This document shows positions 1 through 6,950 of a stretch of DNA of 64,000 nucleotides, piece after piece. The stretch is from CAVRXT01 sp963725655 (GTDB lineage Bacteria > Acidobacteriota > Terriglobia > Acidiferrales > UBA7541): NCBI GenBank assembly GCA_963725655.1, contig CAVRYY010000003.1:62001-126000 (forward strand), given 5' to 3'. Numbering within the stretch: position 1 is the first letter of the stretch; every line of letters starts with the position of its first letter. The position numbers and the translations under genes are program-made. The notes under the pieces are model-generated. The model did not search any database, was not told the origin of the DNA, and worked only from the letters and a program-made list of their open reading frames with translations.

Positions 1-98
1 GGGCGGGCCGACGGCCAGGATTGTGATCGAGGCCCCAAAGCGTAGCGACGTCGAAACATGAATCGGACGTGCAACGACGCGACTTCAAAACACCCGGG

Positions 99-302
99 CT
101 AATGGCGGATGGTGATTTGCGCCGGGTCTAGTTCGTAGCCTTCGTCTTGTACGGTTTTCTGGGCGGCGGCGCGAAGGGTCTGGTCGTCGGCGTTCTTTGG
201 GGCGTCGCAATGACGGCGAAGTACTTCTTCGCCGTTTTGGATGCGGATCAGCCACTTCGACTTGGCCGGATCCCAAGAAACTTCGATGTTGTCGGGACGC
301 AT
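99..302 (-). CDS. small hypothetical protein, 67 aa
   Basis: A 67-residue soluble protein with no signal peptide or membrane segment. I do not recognise the family. The first half reads like a short beta hairpin (WLIRIQNGEEV); the second half is Asp-rich and probably helical, ending DPAQITIRH. The ATG at 302 is chosen because AGGAGG lies about 6 nt upstream on the minus strand. A longer frame upstream reads across intergenic repeats and has Arg/Pro-rich, non-protein-like composition. It stands alone, with no visible operon partner. Confidence 0.7.
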   Translation of the reverse strand: MRPDNIEVSWDPAKSKWLIRIQNGEEVLRRHCDAPKNADDQTLRAAAQKTVQDEGYELDPAQITIRH

Positions 303-403
303 GGCGCCTCCTGTTTCGTTCTTGGCGACATTGTACTGCAAGTGGTTGGTTAGTTGCGCTGCGATGGTTGGGGTTTGGGGCTGGGTGGACGGAGAATTAC
401 GTC

Positions 404-459
404 TTGCTGGGACAAAGTCCGCACCCTTAAGAGCGAAGGGTGCGCCACCCACCGGCAGA
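404..459. repeat. intergenic hairpin repeat, copy 1
   Basis: A 56-base element that recurs at 609-664 with few differences. It contains an inverted repeat (GCACCCTT ... AAGGGTGC) and ends in CCACCCACCGGCA, a phrase that also opens the tandem units from 1247. It is a REP/MITE-like intergenic sequence; mobility or function cannot be judged. Confidence 0.7.
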
Positions 460-608
460 CAATTCAGGCGCTTGGTGGGCAGGCGGAGATTGATCGTGAG
501 CGATTGTGTGGTGTGGAGGCTTGTGGTTGGGTATGTTTTTCCGCCACGAGTGGCGGCGCTACGAACCGGTTTTGGTTGGCGGCGGTGGTGGATTGATAGC
601 TGATCATG

Positions 609-664
609 TTGCTGGGACGGAGTCCGCACCCTTGAGGGCGAAGGGTGCGCCACCCACCGGCAAC
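609..664. repeat. intergenic hairpin repeat, copy 2
   Basis: Second copy of the 56-base element at 404-459. The loop differs (TGAGGGCG against TAAGAGCG), but the GCACCCTT/AAGGGTGC arms are kept. This suggests that the fold is conserved or that the copy is recent. Confidence 0.7.
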
Positions 665-746
665 GGCTAAGGACAAAGCTCGGCGACGGCAAGAGTGTAA
701 AGATCGGCGGATGGACTTGGAGCGGGGGCTCTTGTAGCATTTGCGC

Positions 747-1142
747 ATGAGGACTGCGAAGGCGGGTGGGGGCGGTGCTGCGATGAAGGCCAAGGGAGCG
801 CCGAAGAGTGTGGATGAGTATATGGCGCGGGTTCCGGAACCTGCGCGCGGCGCGTTGGAGAAAATTCGCGCGGCGATTCGGGCGGCGGCGCCGGCGGAGG
901 CTGTTGAGGCGATTAGCTATGGGATTCCGGCGGTTAAGTACAAAGGAGTGCTGGTGTGGTTCGCGGCGTTTTCGGACCATTGCAGTTTTTTTCCTACTGC
1001 GGCGGTGATTCAGGAGTTCAAGAAGGAGCTGGCGGGGTATACCACGTCGAAAGGGACGATTCAGTTTTCAGCGGAGAAGCCGCTGCCGATTGCGTTGGTG
1101 AAGAAAATGGTGAAGGCGCGGGTTGCTACGGTTGGGCGTTAG
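747..1142 (+). CDS. DUF1801 family protein (YdhG-like)
   Basis: A soluble protein of about 131 residues. The pattern VDEYMARVPEP...LEKIRAAIRAAAP...EAISYGIPAVKYKG, followed by VWFAAFSDHCSFFP, is typical of the DUF1801/YdhG family, small alpha/beta proteins sometimes called frataxin-like iron chaperones. Real function in most bacteria is unknown. Start choice is uncertain: ATG at 747 gives a Gly-rich leader, whereas ATG at 783 (MKAKGAPKSVDEY) matches usual family N-termini better. Neither has a strong Shine-Dalgarno. No operon partner. Confidence 0.8.
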   Translation: MRTAKAGGGGAAMKAKGAPKSVDEYMARVPEPARGALEKIRAAIRAAAPAEAVEAISYGIPAVKYKGVLVWFAAFSDHCSFFPTAAVIQEFKKELAGYTTSKGTIQFSAEKPLPIALVKKMVKARVATVGR

Positions 1143-1246
1143 CACGCGGCGGCGGCGTTAGCACGCGGCGCAGAAAATCGACGGCAACTGCTCAGTGGAA
1201 AACTAGGGCAAACGCGTAGAGACGGTCAAAATTCAAGAGCAGTACA

Positions 1247-1443
1247 CCCACCGGCAACTGCGAGATCGACGCTCGCTCGAGCTGTACATTCCTAGGCACA
1301 CAGCCAGGTTGGCTGCACCCACCGGCAACTTCGAGATCGACACCCTCGCTTGAGCTGTACATTCTAAGGTACACAGCGGGAACTGCGAGATCGATCCTCG
1401 CTCGAGCTGTACATTCCTAGGCACACAGCCAGGTTGGCTGTGC
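1247..1443. repeat. imperfect tandem repeat, three units of 62-71 bases
   Basis: Three head-to-tail units start near 1247, 1318 and 1381. Each carries AACTGCGAGATCGA (or a variant), then CTCGCTCGAGCTGTACATTC, then a CACAGC-containing end. Units 1 and 3 end in the hairpin CACAGCCAGGTTGGCTG. Unit 2 is shorter and diverged. The opening phrase CCCACCGGCAACT links this array to the repeats at 404 and 609. Confidence 0.75.
1424..1442. repeat. CACAGCC hairpin repeat, copy 1
   Basis: CACAGCCAGGTTGGCTGTG is a near-perfect inverted repeat. A copy differing by one base lies at 39047-39065, and a partial copy at 1299-1314. Probably a dispersed intergenic element. Confidence 0.6.
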
Positions 1444-1519
1444 CACGGCTGCGGCCAGGCGCGGCGGCGGCCGCGGTCTGCACCTGCTGCTGAGGCAAAA
1501 CAACTCTCAGGAGATGCGG

Positions 1520-2050
1520 CTACTTGGTGTGGGGGGTGGCGGGATAGATGATTACGTGGCGGCGCTCGCCGGCACCGTCGCTGGAGGTGCGCACGCCGGC
1601 GGCGCCGGTTAGTTCCAGGTGAAGGATGCGGCGCTCGCGCGCGGACATGGGATTGAAGCGGAACTGCTGGCCGGTTTCGCGGACGCGCTGGGCGGCTACG
1701 CGGGCGGAAAGTTTCAATTCTTCGAGGCGGGCGGCGCGGAATTCGCCGCAATCGAAGCGGACCAAGTCGTGCTGACGCGGATCGAGGCGCAGCCAGCGAT
1801 GCGCGATGTATTCGAAGGCGACCAGCAGCTCGGCCTGGCGATCGAGAAGGAGCTCGGAGTCTGGGCCATCGAAATCGACGGCGAAGTCCGCACCACCATC
1901 AGCGGCGGGCGCGTTAGTGATTTTGTAGGTGAGCTCGAGCTGCATCGACGCCAGCGCGGAATCGAGAAAACGGCGGAGCTCGGATTCGGTTTTGGCGGCG
2001 TCGAGCCGAAGTTCAGTGGTGGATGGAGAGCGCACAGGTTGTGGAGCCAT
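1520..2050 (-). CDS. jag: Jag/SpoIIIJ-associated RNA-binding protein (KH-R3H)
   Basis: A 176-residue protein last in the rpmH-rnpA-yidD-yidC-jag order, the usual place for Jag/KhpB, an RNA-binding protein linked to cell-envelope regulation. The C-terminal R3H domain is clear (FNPMSARERRILHLEL, then basic residues and HVIIYP). The central part aligns with the KH domain, but the expected GxxG loop reads LLLDRQAELL, so the RNA-binding loop looks degenerate. The Jag N-terminal domain is absent. The ATG at 2050 is chosen because AGGAAGG sits about 7 nt upstream; further upstream the frame enters a 16-base tandem repeat. Confidence 0.85.
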   Translation of the reverse strand: MAPQPVRSPSTTELRLDAAKTESELRRFLDSALASMQLELTYKITNAPAADGGADFAVDFDGPDSELLLDRQAELLVAFEYIAHRWLRLDPRQHDLVRFDCGEFRAARLEELKLSARVAAQRVRETGQQFRFNPMSARERRILHLELTGAAGVRTSSDGAGERRHVIIYPATPHTK

Positions 2051-2065
2051 ATTCACCTTCCTCTG

Positions 2066-2125
2066 CCGTTTGCGGGGCCGTTTACACGGGGCGCCGTTTG
2101 CACGGGGCGCCGTTTGCACGGGGCG
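2066..2125. repeat. 16-base tandem repeat, 3.75 copies
   Basis: Units of CCGTTTGCACGGGGCG at 2094-2109 and 2110-2125, a one-base variant at 2078-2093 and a truncated 12-base unit at 2066-2077. It lies just upstream of jag, so on the minus strand it falls in the jag 5' untranslated region. Confidence 0.8.
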
Positions 2126-2216
2126 CTAAAAACCAACCGCAACGGATTGTCTAAAATCAAAAGCTGCACACGGTGGCTCGGCGTGTGGGCGTTCCACTTC
2201 GGGTAGCTCGGTCTAA

Positions 2217-2456
2217 ACGCCCACCCTTCGCTAAGGCGGCGAAGAGTGGGGCACCCGGAAAAGATAACGGCATCGAACCGTAAATCAAAAAACCGGCACG
2301 GCGTCGAACCGTAAACCTAAGTCGGGGCCGGGCCAAAACATCTACGTTCGACTAGCTCGAAAGAACGTCGAACGTAAACCACAAAAACTGGAACGGCGTC
2401 GAACCCGTAGAGCTGAATCGGAACTGACCGCGTCGAACCGTGCCGAGATCGTACTG
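2217..2456. repeat. dispersed GTCGAACCGTA element, copy A
   Basis: Begins ACGCCCACCCTTC, then a stem partner GAAGAGTGGGGCACCCGG, AAAAGATAA, then GTCGAACCGTA-type phrases near 2272, 2301, 2396 and 2429. The same head and tail recur at 19975 and 36156, always between genes. Confidence 0.75.
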
Positions 2457-2468
2457 CCAGAGGCGGCG

Positions 2469-4349
2469 TCAACCACCATTTTTATTTTTGAACTTTCCTT
2501 TGGCGGCGGCCGGCACGGGCTTGTTGCGATTTAAATAGTACTGCTGAGCCATGCCTACCAGGTTGCTGGTGAAAATGTAGAGTATCAGGCCGGCCGAGAA
2601 GCGGAAGAAAAGAAAGCCCATCATCAACGGCATTAAGGCGAGCATTTTTTGCTGCGCGGGATCGACGCTCGCGGTGGGGGTCATCTTCTGCATCAGGTAC
2701 ATGGTAAGGGTCATGAGAACGGGAAGAATGTAGTAAGGATCCCTGGCGGAGAGGTCATGGATCCAGCCGATCCATGGGGCGTGGCGCAACTCGATGGTGC
2801 CGCCGAGCATGCGATAGAGCGCGGCCCAGATGGGAAATTGCATGAGCATGGGAATACAACTGCCCATGGGATTGATGCCTTCGCGGCTGTAGACCGCCAT
2901 CACCTCTTTGTTCATTTCCTGCTTGCGAGGATCGTTCATCTTGTATTTCTTGTAGCGATCCTGGATTTGCTTCACCTCTGGCGCGACCACTTGCATTTTC
3001 TGCATAGAGCGCCAGCTGGACATCTTGAGGGGGAAGAGCACGGTATTGAGGGCCAGGGTGAGCAGGACGATGCACCAGCCATAGTTGGAAACATAGCGGT
3101 GGACCCACTGCAAGCTGTAGAGCAGCGGTTTGGCGAGAATGCTGATGTAGCCGAAGTTGATTAGATCTTCCATCGGCGGGCGCTGTTTGGAAAGAAGGTC
3201 GAAATCCTTGGGCCCGACGAAAACGCGAACGTCGACTGGGCCGGGGACGGCGCTGCCCGCGGCCATGCATGCTACCGGTTCCTGGGCGGGCTTGTCGTCA
3301 ACGGTGACGTCGTGGAATCGAACCCAATGCCAGAGATCCAGGCTGGGGCCGTCGGGGAGAAATGCGGCGGTGAAAAACTGGTCCTCGATGCCGGCGTATT
3401 CGAGCGGGCCTACTTGCAGGACGCGCTGGTCCTGGTGTCCGGAGACGCCGAGTTTTTTGTAGGGCATCTGGGTGAGCTTGCCGCCGGAGCGATAATAAAC
3501 GGTGACGAGCTGGGCGGCCTGGTAGACGTTGCGGTCGCCAAAGCCGCCGCGCCAGGAGATAGCGGCGGGGACGGGCGAACCGTTAAGAGTGACGGAGAGG
3601 TTGACGTCGACTACGTAGGTGGCGTCGAACTTAAGGCGCTTGGTGACGCCGAGTTGGCCATCGCTCCAGGTGAAACATATGTCGGCGGGAGCGGTGAGGG
3701 TGGCGGGAACGACGGCCGGCGCTTCGTTCGCAGCGTTCGTGGCGTTCGTCGCGGCGGCAGGCGGCTTGGTCTTGCCTGCGGATTTCGATGCGCTGGGCGA
3801 CTTCGCGTCCGCGGCGGGCGGTTGGGCGGGCTGGCCCGGCTGGCCGGCGACAGGACATGCTTTCGAAGGGGCGAGGCTAACCACGGCGAGAGCCGAGTTC
3901 ACTTTCGCTTCCATGTTTGGATCGACCAGCGCCACGGAGAAAGGCCAGTCGCCCAGTTGCTGGGCGATCTGATCGTTCACCAAGTTGAGCGGTTGCGGGG
4001 GCGTCTGGTCGTCGGAATATTTCTTGAGCTCCCAGCTCTTCACCACGCCGCCACGATTCGATAGCACCACGCGATAGAGAGGGCTGTCGACTACGGTGGT
4101 CTGTTCGGCGCCGGCCTGGATCGCGCCCAACTGAATTGGAGCGGCGAGAGCCTGCATGGTGGAAGGCGCGAGAGAAATCGGACTTTGAGAACTGTTGCTC
4201 GCGTTTGTGGACGGCGCGTTTTGGCCGATGGCCGCCGGGGGCGGGGGAGGAGGAACGGGCGGCTTATAGAAACGACTCCACACCAGGAGAATCAGCAGGG
4301 AGATCGCGACGGCAATAAATGCGCGGCGTCCGTCGGACATTTCTTCCAT
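2469..4349 (-). CDS. yidC: membrane protein insertase YidC
   Basis: A 626-residue YidC/Oxa1/Alb3 insertase that places Sec-dependent and Sec-independent proteins in the inner membrane. An N-terminal membrane anchor (residues about 10-26) is followed by a Pro/Ala/Ser-rich linker and a large periplasmic beta domain (to about 385), the Gram-negative form. The conserved core follows with NYGWCIVLLTLALNTVLFPL, the cytoplasmic SMQKMQ...KQIQDRYKK loop, GCIPMLMQFPIW-type helix and a basic C-terminal tail. Its ATG overlaps the yidD stop by one base (TAATG), indicating translational coupling. A second ATG nine bases downstream (MSDGRRAF) is possible. Confidence 0.97.
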   Translation of the reverse strand: MEEMSDGRRAFIAVAISLLILLVWSRFYKPPVPPPPPPAAIGQNAPSTNASNSSQSPISLAPSTMQALAAPIQLGAIQAGAEQTTVVDSPLYRVVLSNRGGVVKSWELKKYSDDQTPPQPLNLVNDQIAQQLGDWPFSVALVDPNMEAKVNSALAVVSLAPSKACPVAGQPGQPAQPPAADAKSPSASKSAGKTKPPAAATNATNAANEAPAVVPATLTAPADICFTWSDGQLGVTKRLKFDATYVVDVNLSVTLNGSPVPAAISWRGGFGDRNVYQAAQLVTVYYRSGGKLTQMPYKKLGVSGHQDQRVLQVGPLEYAGIEDQFFTAAFLPDGPSLDLWHWVRFHDVTVDDKPAQEPVACMAAGSAVPGPVDVRVFVGPKDFDLLSKQRPPMEDLINFGYISILAKPLLYSLQWVHRYVSNYGWCIVLLTLALNTVLFPLKMSSWRSMQKMQVVAPEVKQIQDRYKKYKMNDPRKQEMNKEVMAVYSREGINPMGSCIPMLMQFPIWAALYRMLGGTIELRHAPWIGWIHDLSARDPYYILPVLMTLTMYLMQKMTPTASVDPAQQKMLALMPLMMGFLFFRFSAGLILYIFTSNLVGMAQQYYLNRNKPVPAAAKGKFKNKNGG

Positions 4350-4618
4350 TAGGAGAGCTCCCCGGCGGCGGGAACGGGATCACATCCGCCGCGCGTGAAT
4401 GGGCGGCAGCGTCCGAGCCGCTGGAGTGCAAGCCAGGCGCCGCGGCGGGCGCCGTGGGTTTCAATGGCCTGCAGGGCGTAGTTCGAGCACGACGGATAAA
4501 ATTTGCAGGCGCCGCCGAGGAACGGCCCCAGAGTGACTTGATAGGCGCGGACCATGAGGCGAAGCAATCGCGCGGAGAAATCCGGCGAAGGCGTGGCTGC
4601 GGCCCGATCATTGTTCAA
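4349..4618 (-). CDS. yidD: membrane protein insertion efficiency factor YidD
   Basis: About 89 residues. The UPF0161/YidD core is clear: LMVRAYQVTLGPFLGG, CKFYPSCSNYALQAIETHG, GRCRPFTRGGCDPVP. YidD is a small amphipathic inner-membrane-associated protein that aids YidC-dependent insertion. The start is uncertain. I prefer TTG at 4618 because it overlaps the rnpA stop (TTGA), a coupling geometry; a longer frame to 4738 would read through the rnpA 3' end in another frame. The stop overlaps the yidC ATG. Confidence 0.85.
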   Translation of the reverse strand: MNNDRAAATPSPDFSARLLRLMVRAYQVTLGPFLGGACKFYPSCSNYALQAIETHGARRGAWLALQRLGRCRPFTRGGCDPVPAAGELS

Positions 4619-5046
4619 GTGGCGGGGCTGGGCGTGGGGCTGGCCGTGGGGCGCGGGAGCAGATCGAGCAGCGCTGCGGCCAGCGAGGAAAAATCCGCGG
4701 TGGCGGCCGAACTGCGTGGGTGAATCACAATGTCCCATCCGGGGGCGATCTCCTGGCGATGCAGGCGAACGATTTCTCGAACGCGCCTGCGAATGCGATT
4801 TCGCAGGACGGCACCGCCCTGCGCTTTCTTCACGCTCATGCCGAAACGGCTGATGGTGCGGCCATTGGGGCGAATGAAAATGAGAAACGGTTGGTTCGAT
4901 TTGCGGCGACCGTCGCGATACGCCGCTTGAAAATCCGAGCGGCGGAGAAGCCGGCAGCCGGGCGGAAAATCCAGCGGCGAACGATCAGACCGCTGTGAGA
5001 GAGTGGCGTCCTTTTTTCCGACGAGCGGCAAGAACCTTCCGTCCAC
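4615..5046 (-). CDS. rnpA: ribonuclease P protein component
   Basis: About 143 residues; protein cofactor of RNase P, which matures tRNA 5' ends. The family signature is visible: RLLRRSDFQAAYRDGRR, FGMSVKKAQGGAVLRNRIRRRVREIVR (the RNR-type basic helix). The N-terminus has about 30 residues before the conserved start, which is longer than usual. The only candidate starts (GTG at 5046, TTG a few codons later) lie inside rpmH, so the two genes overlap by about 62 nt in different frames. Extended, overlapping rnpA genes are known in Thermus. Its stop overlaps the proposed yidD start. Confidence 0.9.
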   Translation of the reverse strand: MDGRFLPLVGKKDATLSQRSDRSPLDFPPGCRLLRRSDFQAAYRDGRRKSNQPFLIFIRPNGRTISRFGMSVKKAQGGAVLRNRIRRRVREIVRLHRQEIAPGWDIVIHPRSSAATADFSSLAAALLDLLPRPTASPTPSPAT

Positions 5047-5125
5047 CTTTAGTTTTCATGCGTGAGCGGAAACCATGTTTCTTGGCGCGGCGCCGCACAC
5101 GGGGTTGATAGGTACGTTTCGGCAA
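4985..5125 (-). CDS. rpmH: 50S ribosomal protein L34
   Basis: A 46-residue L34, too short for most gene lists but complete: LPKRTYQPRVRRRAKKHGF, then SRMKTKGGRKVLAARRKKGR and HSLTAV. The start is TTG at 5125, with AAGGAG about 9 nt upstream; no ATG or GTG is available before the conserved PKRTYQP. It is the first gene of the rnpA-yidD-yidC-jag cluster, behind a sigma-70-like promoter at 5274-5302. rnpA begins inside its coding sequence. Confidence 0.95.
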   Translation of the reverse strand: MPKRTYQPRVRRRAKKHGFRSRMKTKGGRKVLAARRKKGRHSLTAV

Positions 5126-5516
5126 TTCCTGTCTCCTTCAAGGTTCGGGAGGCTCGGTATGAGCACGGCCCGGGATTCACCCCGGGCGCTCGCAGGGCGG
5201 GCAAACCAACCCGCCGGCATAATGGCGAACATCCGGACTTCGGTCCGCCGCAGCGGACATGAGCAAAACGTGTAGTTTAGACGACCCGGGGAGATGGGTC
5301 AAGAAAGGCCTGCGGAGCCGACCATGAGGTGGACTGAGGCAGCGGCTCGATCGCTGCAAATTGGTGTCCTACTTGCCGGCGTAAACACGTCCAACCTTGC
5401 GGACAGCGGGAGGGCTGTCTTGTTCAAACGAAAGGTCGCTTGGCATGGCGTAACGCGCCTAGAATGATTGTCTCGGAAGGCCTACGTAAGTTGGGGTCTT
5501 GGAGGAAGGAGAACTG
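5126..5516. other. divergent spacer between rpmH and a secreted-protein gene
   Basis: Contains the rpmH leader with several short hairpins (for example CCCGGGATTCACCCCGGG near 5169-5186 and GCGGGCAAACCAACCCGC near 5197-5214) and the rpmH promoter. No gene seen. In many bacteria this flank of rpmH is next to dnaA; here dnaA is about 25 kb away. Confidence 0.5.
5274..5302 (-). promoter_or_regulatory. sigma-70-like promoter for rpmH cluster
   Basis: On the minus strand: -35 TTGACC (5297-5302), 17-base spacer, -10 TAAACT (5274-5279). The predicted transcript starts about 140 bases before the rpmH TTG, leaving a GC-rich hairpin-forming leader. Confidence 0.5.
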
Positions 5517-5930
5517 GTGAAACGATTCGCGCATGTCCGCACAGGCGGTGCCGGAGTTTGCTGGAGCACGGGGGTGATGGCGGTGTGCGTCTGGGCGGTG
5601 TTGGCCGGCTTGGGGGCGGCCGGAGCTCAGTTACCGCCGCAGCCGCATCTCACTACTTTATCGGGCACGGTGTTCAAGGCCGACGACACGTTAGCGGACG
5701 GCGGGCGGGTGACGATTGAGACGGCTGACGGAAGAGTGCCGCAAGCCACCGCGGTGGATAGTTCCGGGCACTTCATGTTTACGCGGTTGAGGTCGGGAAC
5801 GTATAACGTGCGGGCGTATTACAAGGGCCAGTGGTCGGAATGGCAGCGCAACGTGATCGTTCGGCACAACAGGGTGACCGAGATTACATTGCACGTGGCG
5901 CCTGTGCCGGTGGAGAAACCCAAGAAGTGA
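5517..5930 (+). CDS. secreted carboxypeptidase-regulatory-like domain protein
   Basis: About 137 residues. A signal-anchor region (VMAVCVWAVLAGLGAAGAQ) is followed by one beta-sandwich of the carboxypeptidase-regulatory/CarboxypepD_reg type: SGTVFKADD...GGRVTIETADG...VDSSGHFMFTRLRSGTYNVRAYYKGQW...VIVRHNRVTEITLHV. Such domains are carbohydrate- or protein-binding modules in envelope proteins. GTG at 5517 is chosen because AGGAAGGAG lies just upstream. The stop overlaps the next start (TGATG), so the two genes are probably co-translated. Confidence 0.8.
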   Translation: MKRFAHVRTGGAGVCWSTGVMAVCVWAVLAGLGAAGAQLPPQPHLTTLSGTVFKADDTLADGGRVTIETADGRVPQATAVDSSGHFMFTRLRSGTYNVRAYYKGQWSEWQRNVIVRHNRVTEITLHVAPVPVEKPKK

Positions 5931-6811
5931 TGCGAACGATTGTGGGGGTGGAGAAATCCGGCGCCGGGCAATCGCACTTTCGCGCGCCGGCTGCGGCACT
6001 ATTAATGATTTGGCTGGCGTTCGGCGCGGCGGCCGGCGTTGGCGCGAGCGAACTGAGTTCGCAGACCGCCAGCGCGTTCGAACATTACGTACGAGTGACC
6101 GAAGCGCAGAGGAATGGCGCTCCGGCGAGCAAGGCTTTTCTCGCGGTGGATCGGCTGCCGGACGGGCCGCGGAACGAAGCGTCCGCCGAGTTAGGCGACG
6201 GAAAAATATGGATCGAGAAACTCGAGACGCAAGAGAACGGCGAAAAGATCACGGCTCCCGGCGGATTGATTCATCACTGGACGGCGACGGTGTTCGTTCC
6301 CGGGGTGACGCTGGCGCAGACCCTGGCGCTGGAGGAAGACTACAACGAGCACGCAAAATATTTTCAGCCGGACGTGATCGCGTCAAAAATCCTAAGCCGG
6401 AACGGCAACGATTTCGAGGTGTACCTGCGGTTCTACAAGCAGAAGGTGGTAAGCGCGGTGCTGGATACAACGCACAGCGTGCATTACCAGTTGCTGAGCG
6501 CGACGCGGGCGGCGAGCGAGTCACACACTACGCGGATTCAGGAAGTGCAGAATGCGGGGACGGCGAAGGAACGCCTGGAACCGGTAGGACAAGACGACGG
6601 ATTCCTGTGGCGAATGAACACGTACTGGAAGTTCGAAGAGAAAGATGGCGGAACGTACGTCGAAAGCGAAACGATATCGCTGACTCGGGATATTCCGGCC
6701 GGGCTGGGATGGATCGCCGGACCGTTCATCGACAGTATTCCCAGAGAGTCACTGACCTTCACGCTGGCAACCACGCGGAGCGTGCTGTTGCAGCGTTTGC
6801 ACGGGCGTTAG
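5930..6811 (+). CDS. exported hypothetical protein, START/SRPBCC-like fold suggested
   Basis: 293 residues with a signal peptide (ALLMIWLAFGAAAGVGASE). The body (IHHWTATVFVPGVTLAQTLALEEDYNEHAKYFQP...LRFYKQKV...TYWKFEEKDGGTYVESETISLTRDIPAGLGWIAGPFIDSIPRESL) resembles the helix-grip pattern of SRPBCC/START-like proteins. I infer a hydrophobic-ligand-binding role but cannot name a ligand. The ATG overlaps the previous stop, so it forms an operon with the secreted CarboxypepD_reg-like protein. Confidence 0.8.
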   Translation: MRTIVGVEKSGAGQSHFRAPAAALLMIWLAFGAAAGVGASELSSQTASAFEHYVRVTEAQRNGAPASKAFLAVDRLPDGPRNEASAELGDGKIWIEKLETQENGEKITAPGGLIHHWTATVFVPGVTLAQTLALEEDYNEHAKYFQPDVIASKILSRNGNDFEVYLRFYKQKVVSAVLDTTHSVHYQLLSATRAASESHTTRIQEVQNAGTAKERLEPVGQDDGFLWRMNTYWKFEEKDGGTYVESETISLTRDIPAGLGWIAGPFIDSIPRESLTFTLATTRSVLLQRLHGR

Positions 6812-6950
6812 AGACATTAAAGCAAACCTCATAACCCGCCGTTCGCGCGGAACACTCATCGACTAAGTCAAACCCGACCCTTTCCATGAGCTGGGGGCGA
6901 TCAGGGATACCCGTCGATCGCCGAGCAAACCGAAGTTCACGACTGCAAAA

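Larger units (their letters stand above)
303..746. other. intergenic region with two copies of a hairpin repeat
   Basis: No convincing gene is seen. The region holds two near-identical 56-base repeat copies (listed separately), and frames across it appear to be repeat translations. No clear promoter for the downstream gene was recognised. Confidence 0.5.
1143..1519. other. repeat-filled intergenic region
   Basis: Convergent spacer between the DUF1801 gene and jag. It contains a short duplicated GGCGGCGTTAGCACGC phrase near 1141-1168, the three-unit tandem repeat at 1247-1443 and a hairpin of the CACAGCC family. No gene seen. Confidence 0.5.
2051..2468. other. yidC-jag spacer filled with repeats
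   Basis: A 418-base gap, unusually long inside this normally compact cluster. It holds a 16-base tandem repeat (2066-2125) and a copy of the dispersed GTCGAACCGTA element (2217-2456). No gene is seen. Confidence 0.6.

Noticed and set aside
241..603. Possible gene of about 120 residues on the plus strand
   Set aside because: Its frame crosses the hairpin repeat and part of the 99-302 gene in antisense; composition is not protein-like.
1233..1751. Possible gene crossing the tandem repeat (minus strand)
   Set aside because: The translation only mirrors the repeat units, with Arg/Pro-rich junk at the ends.
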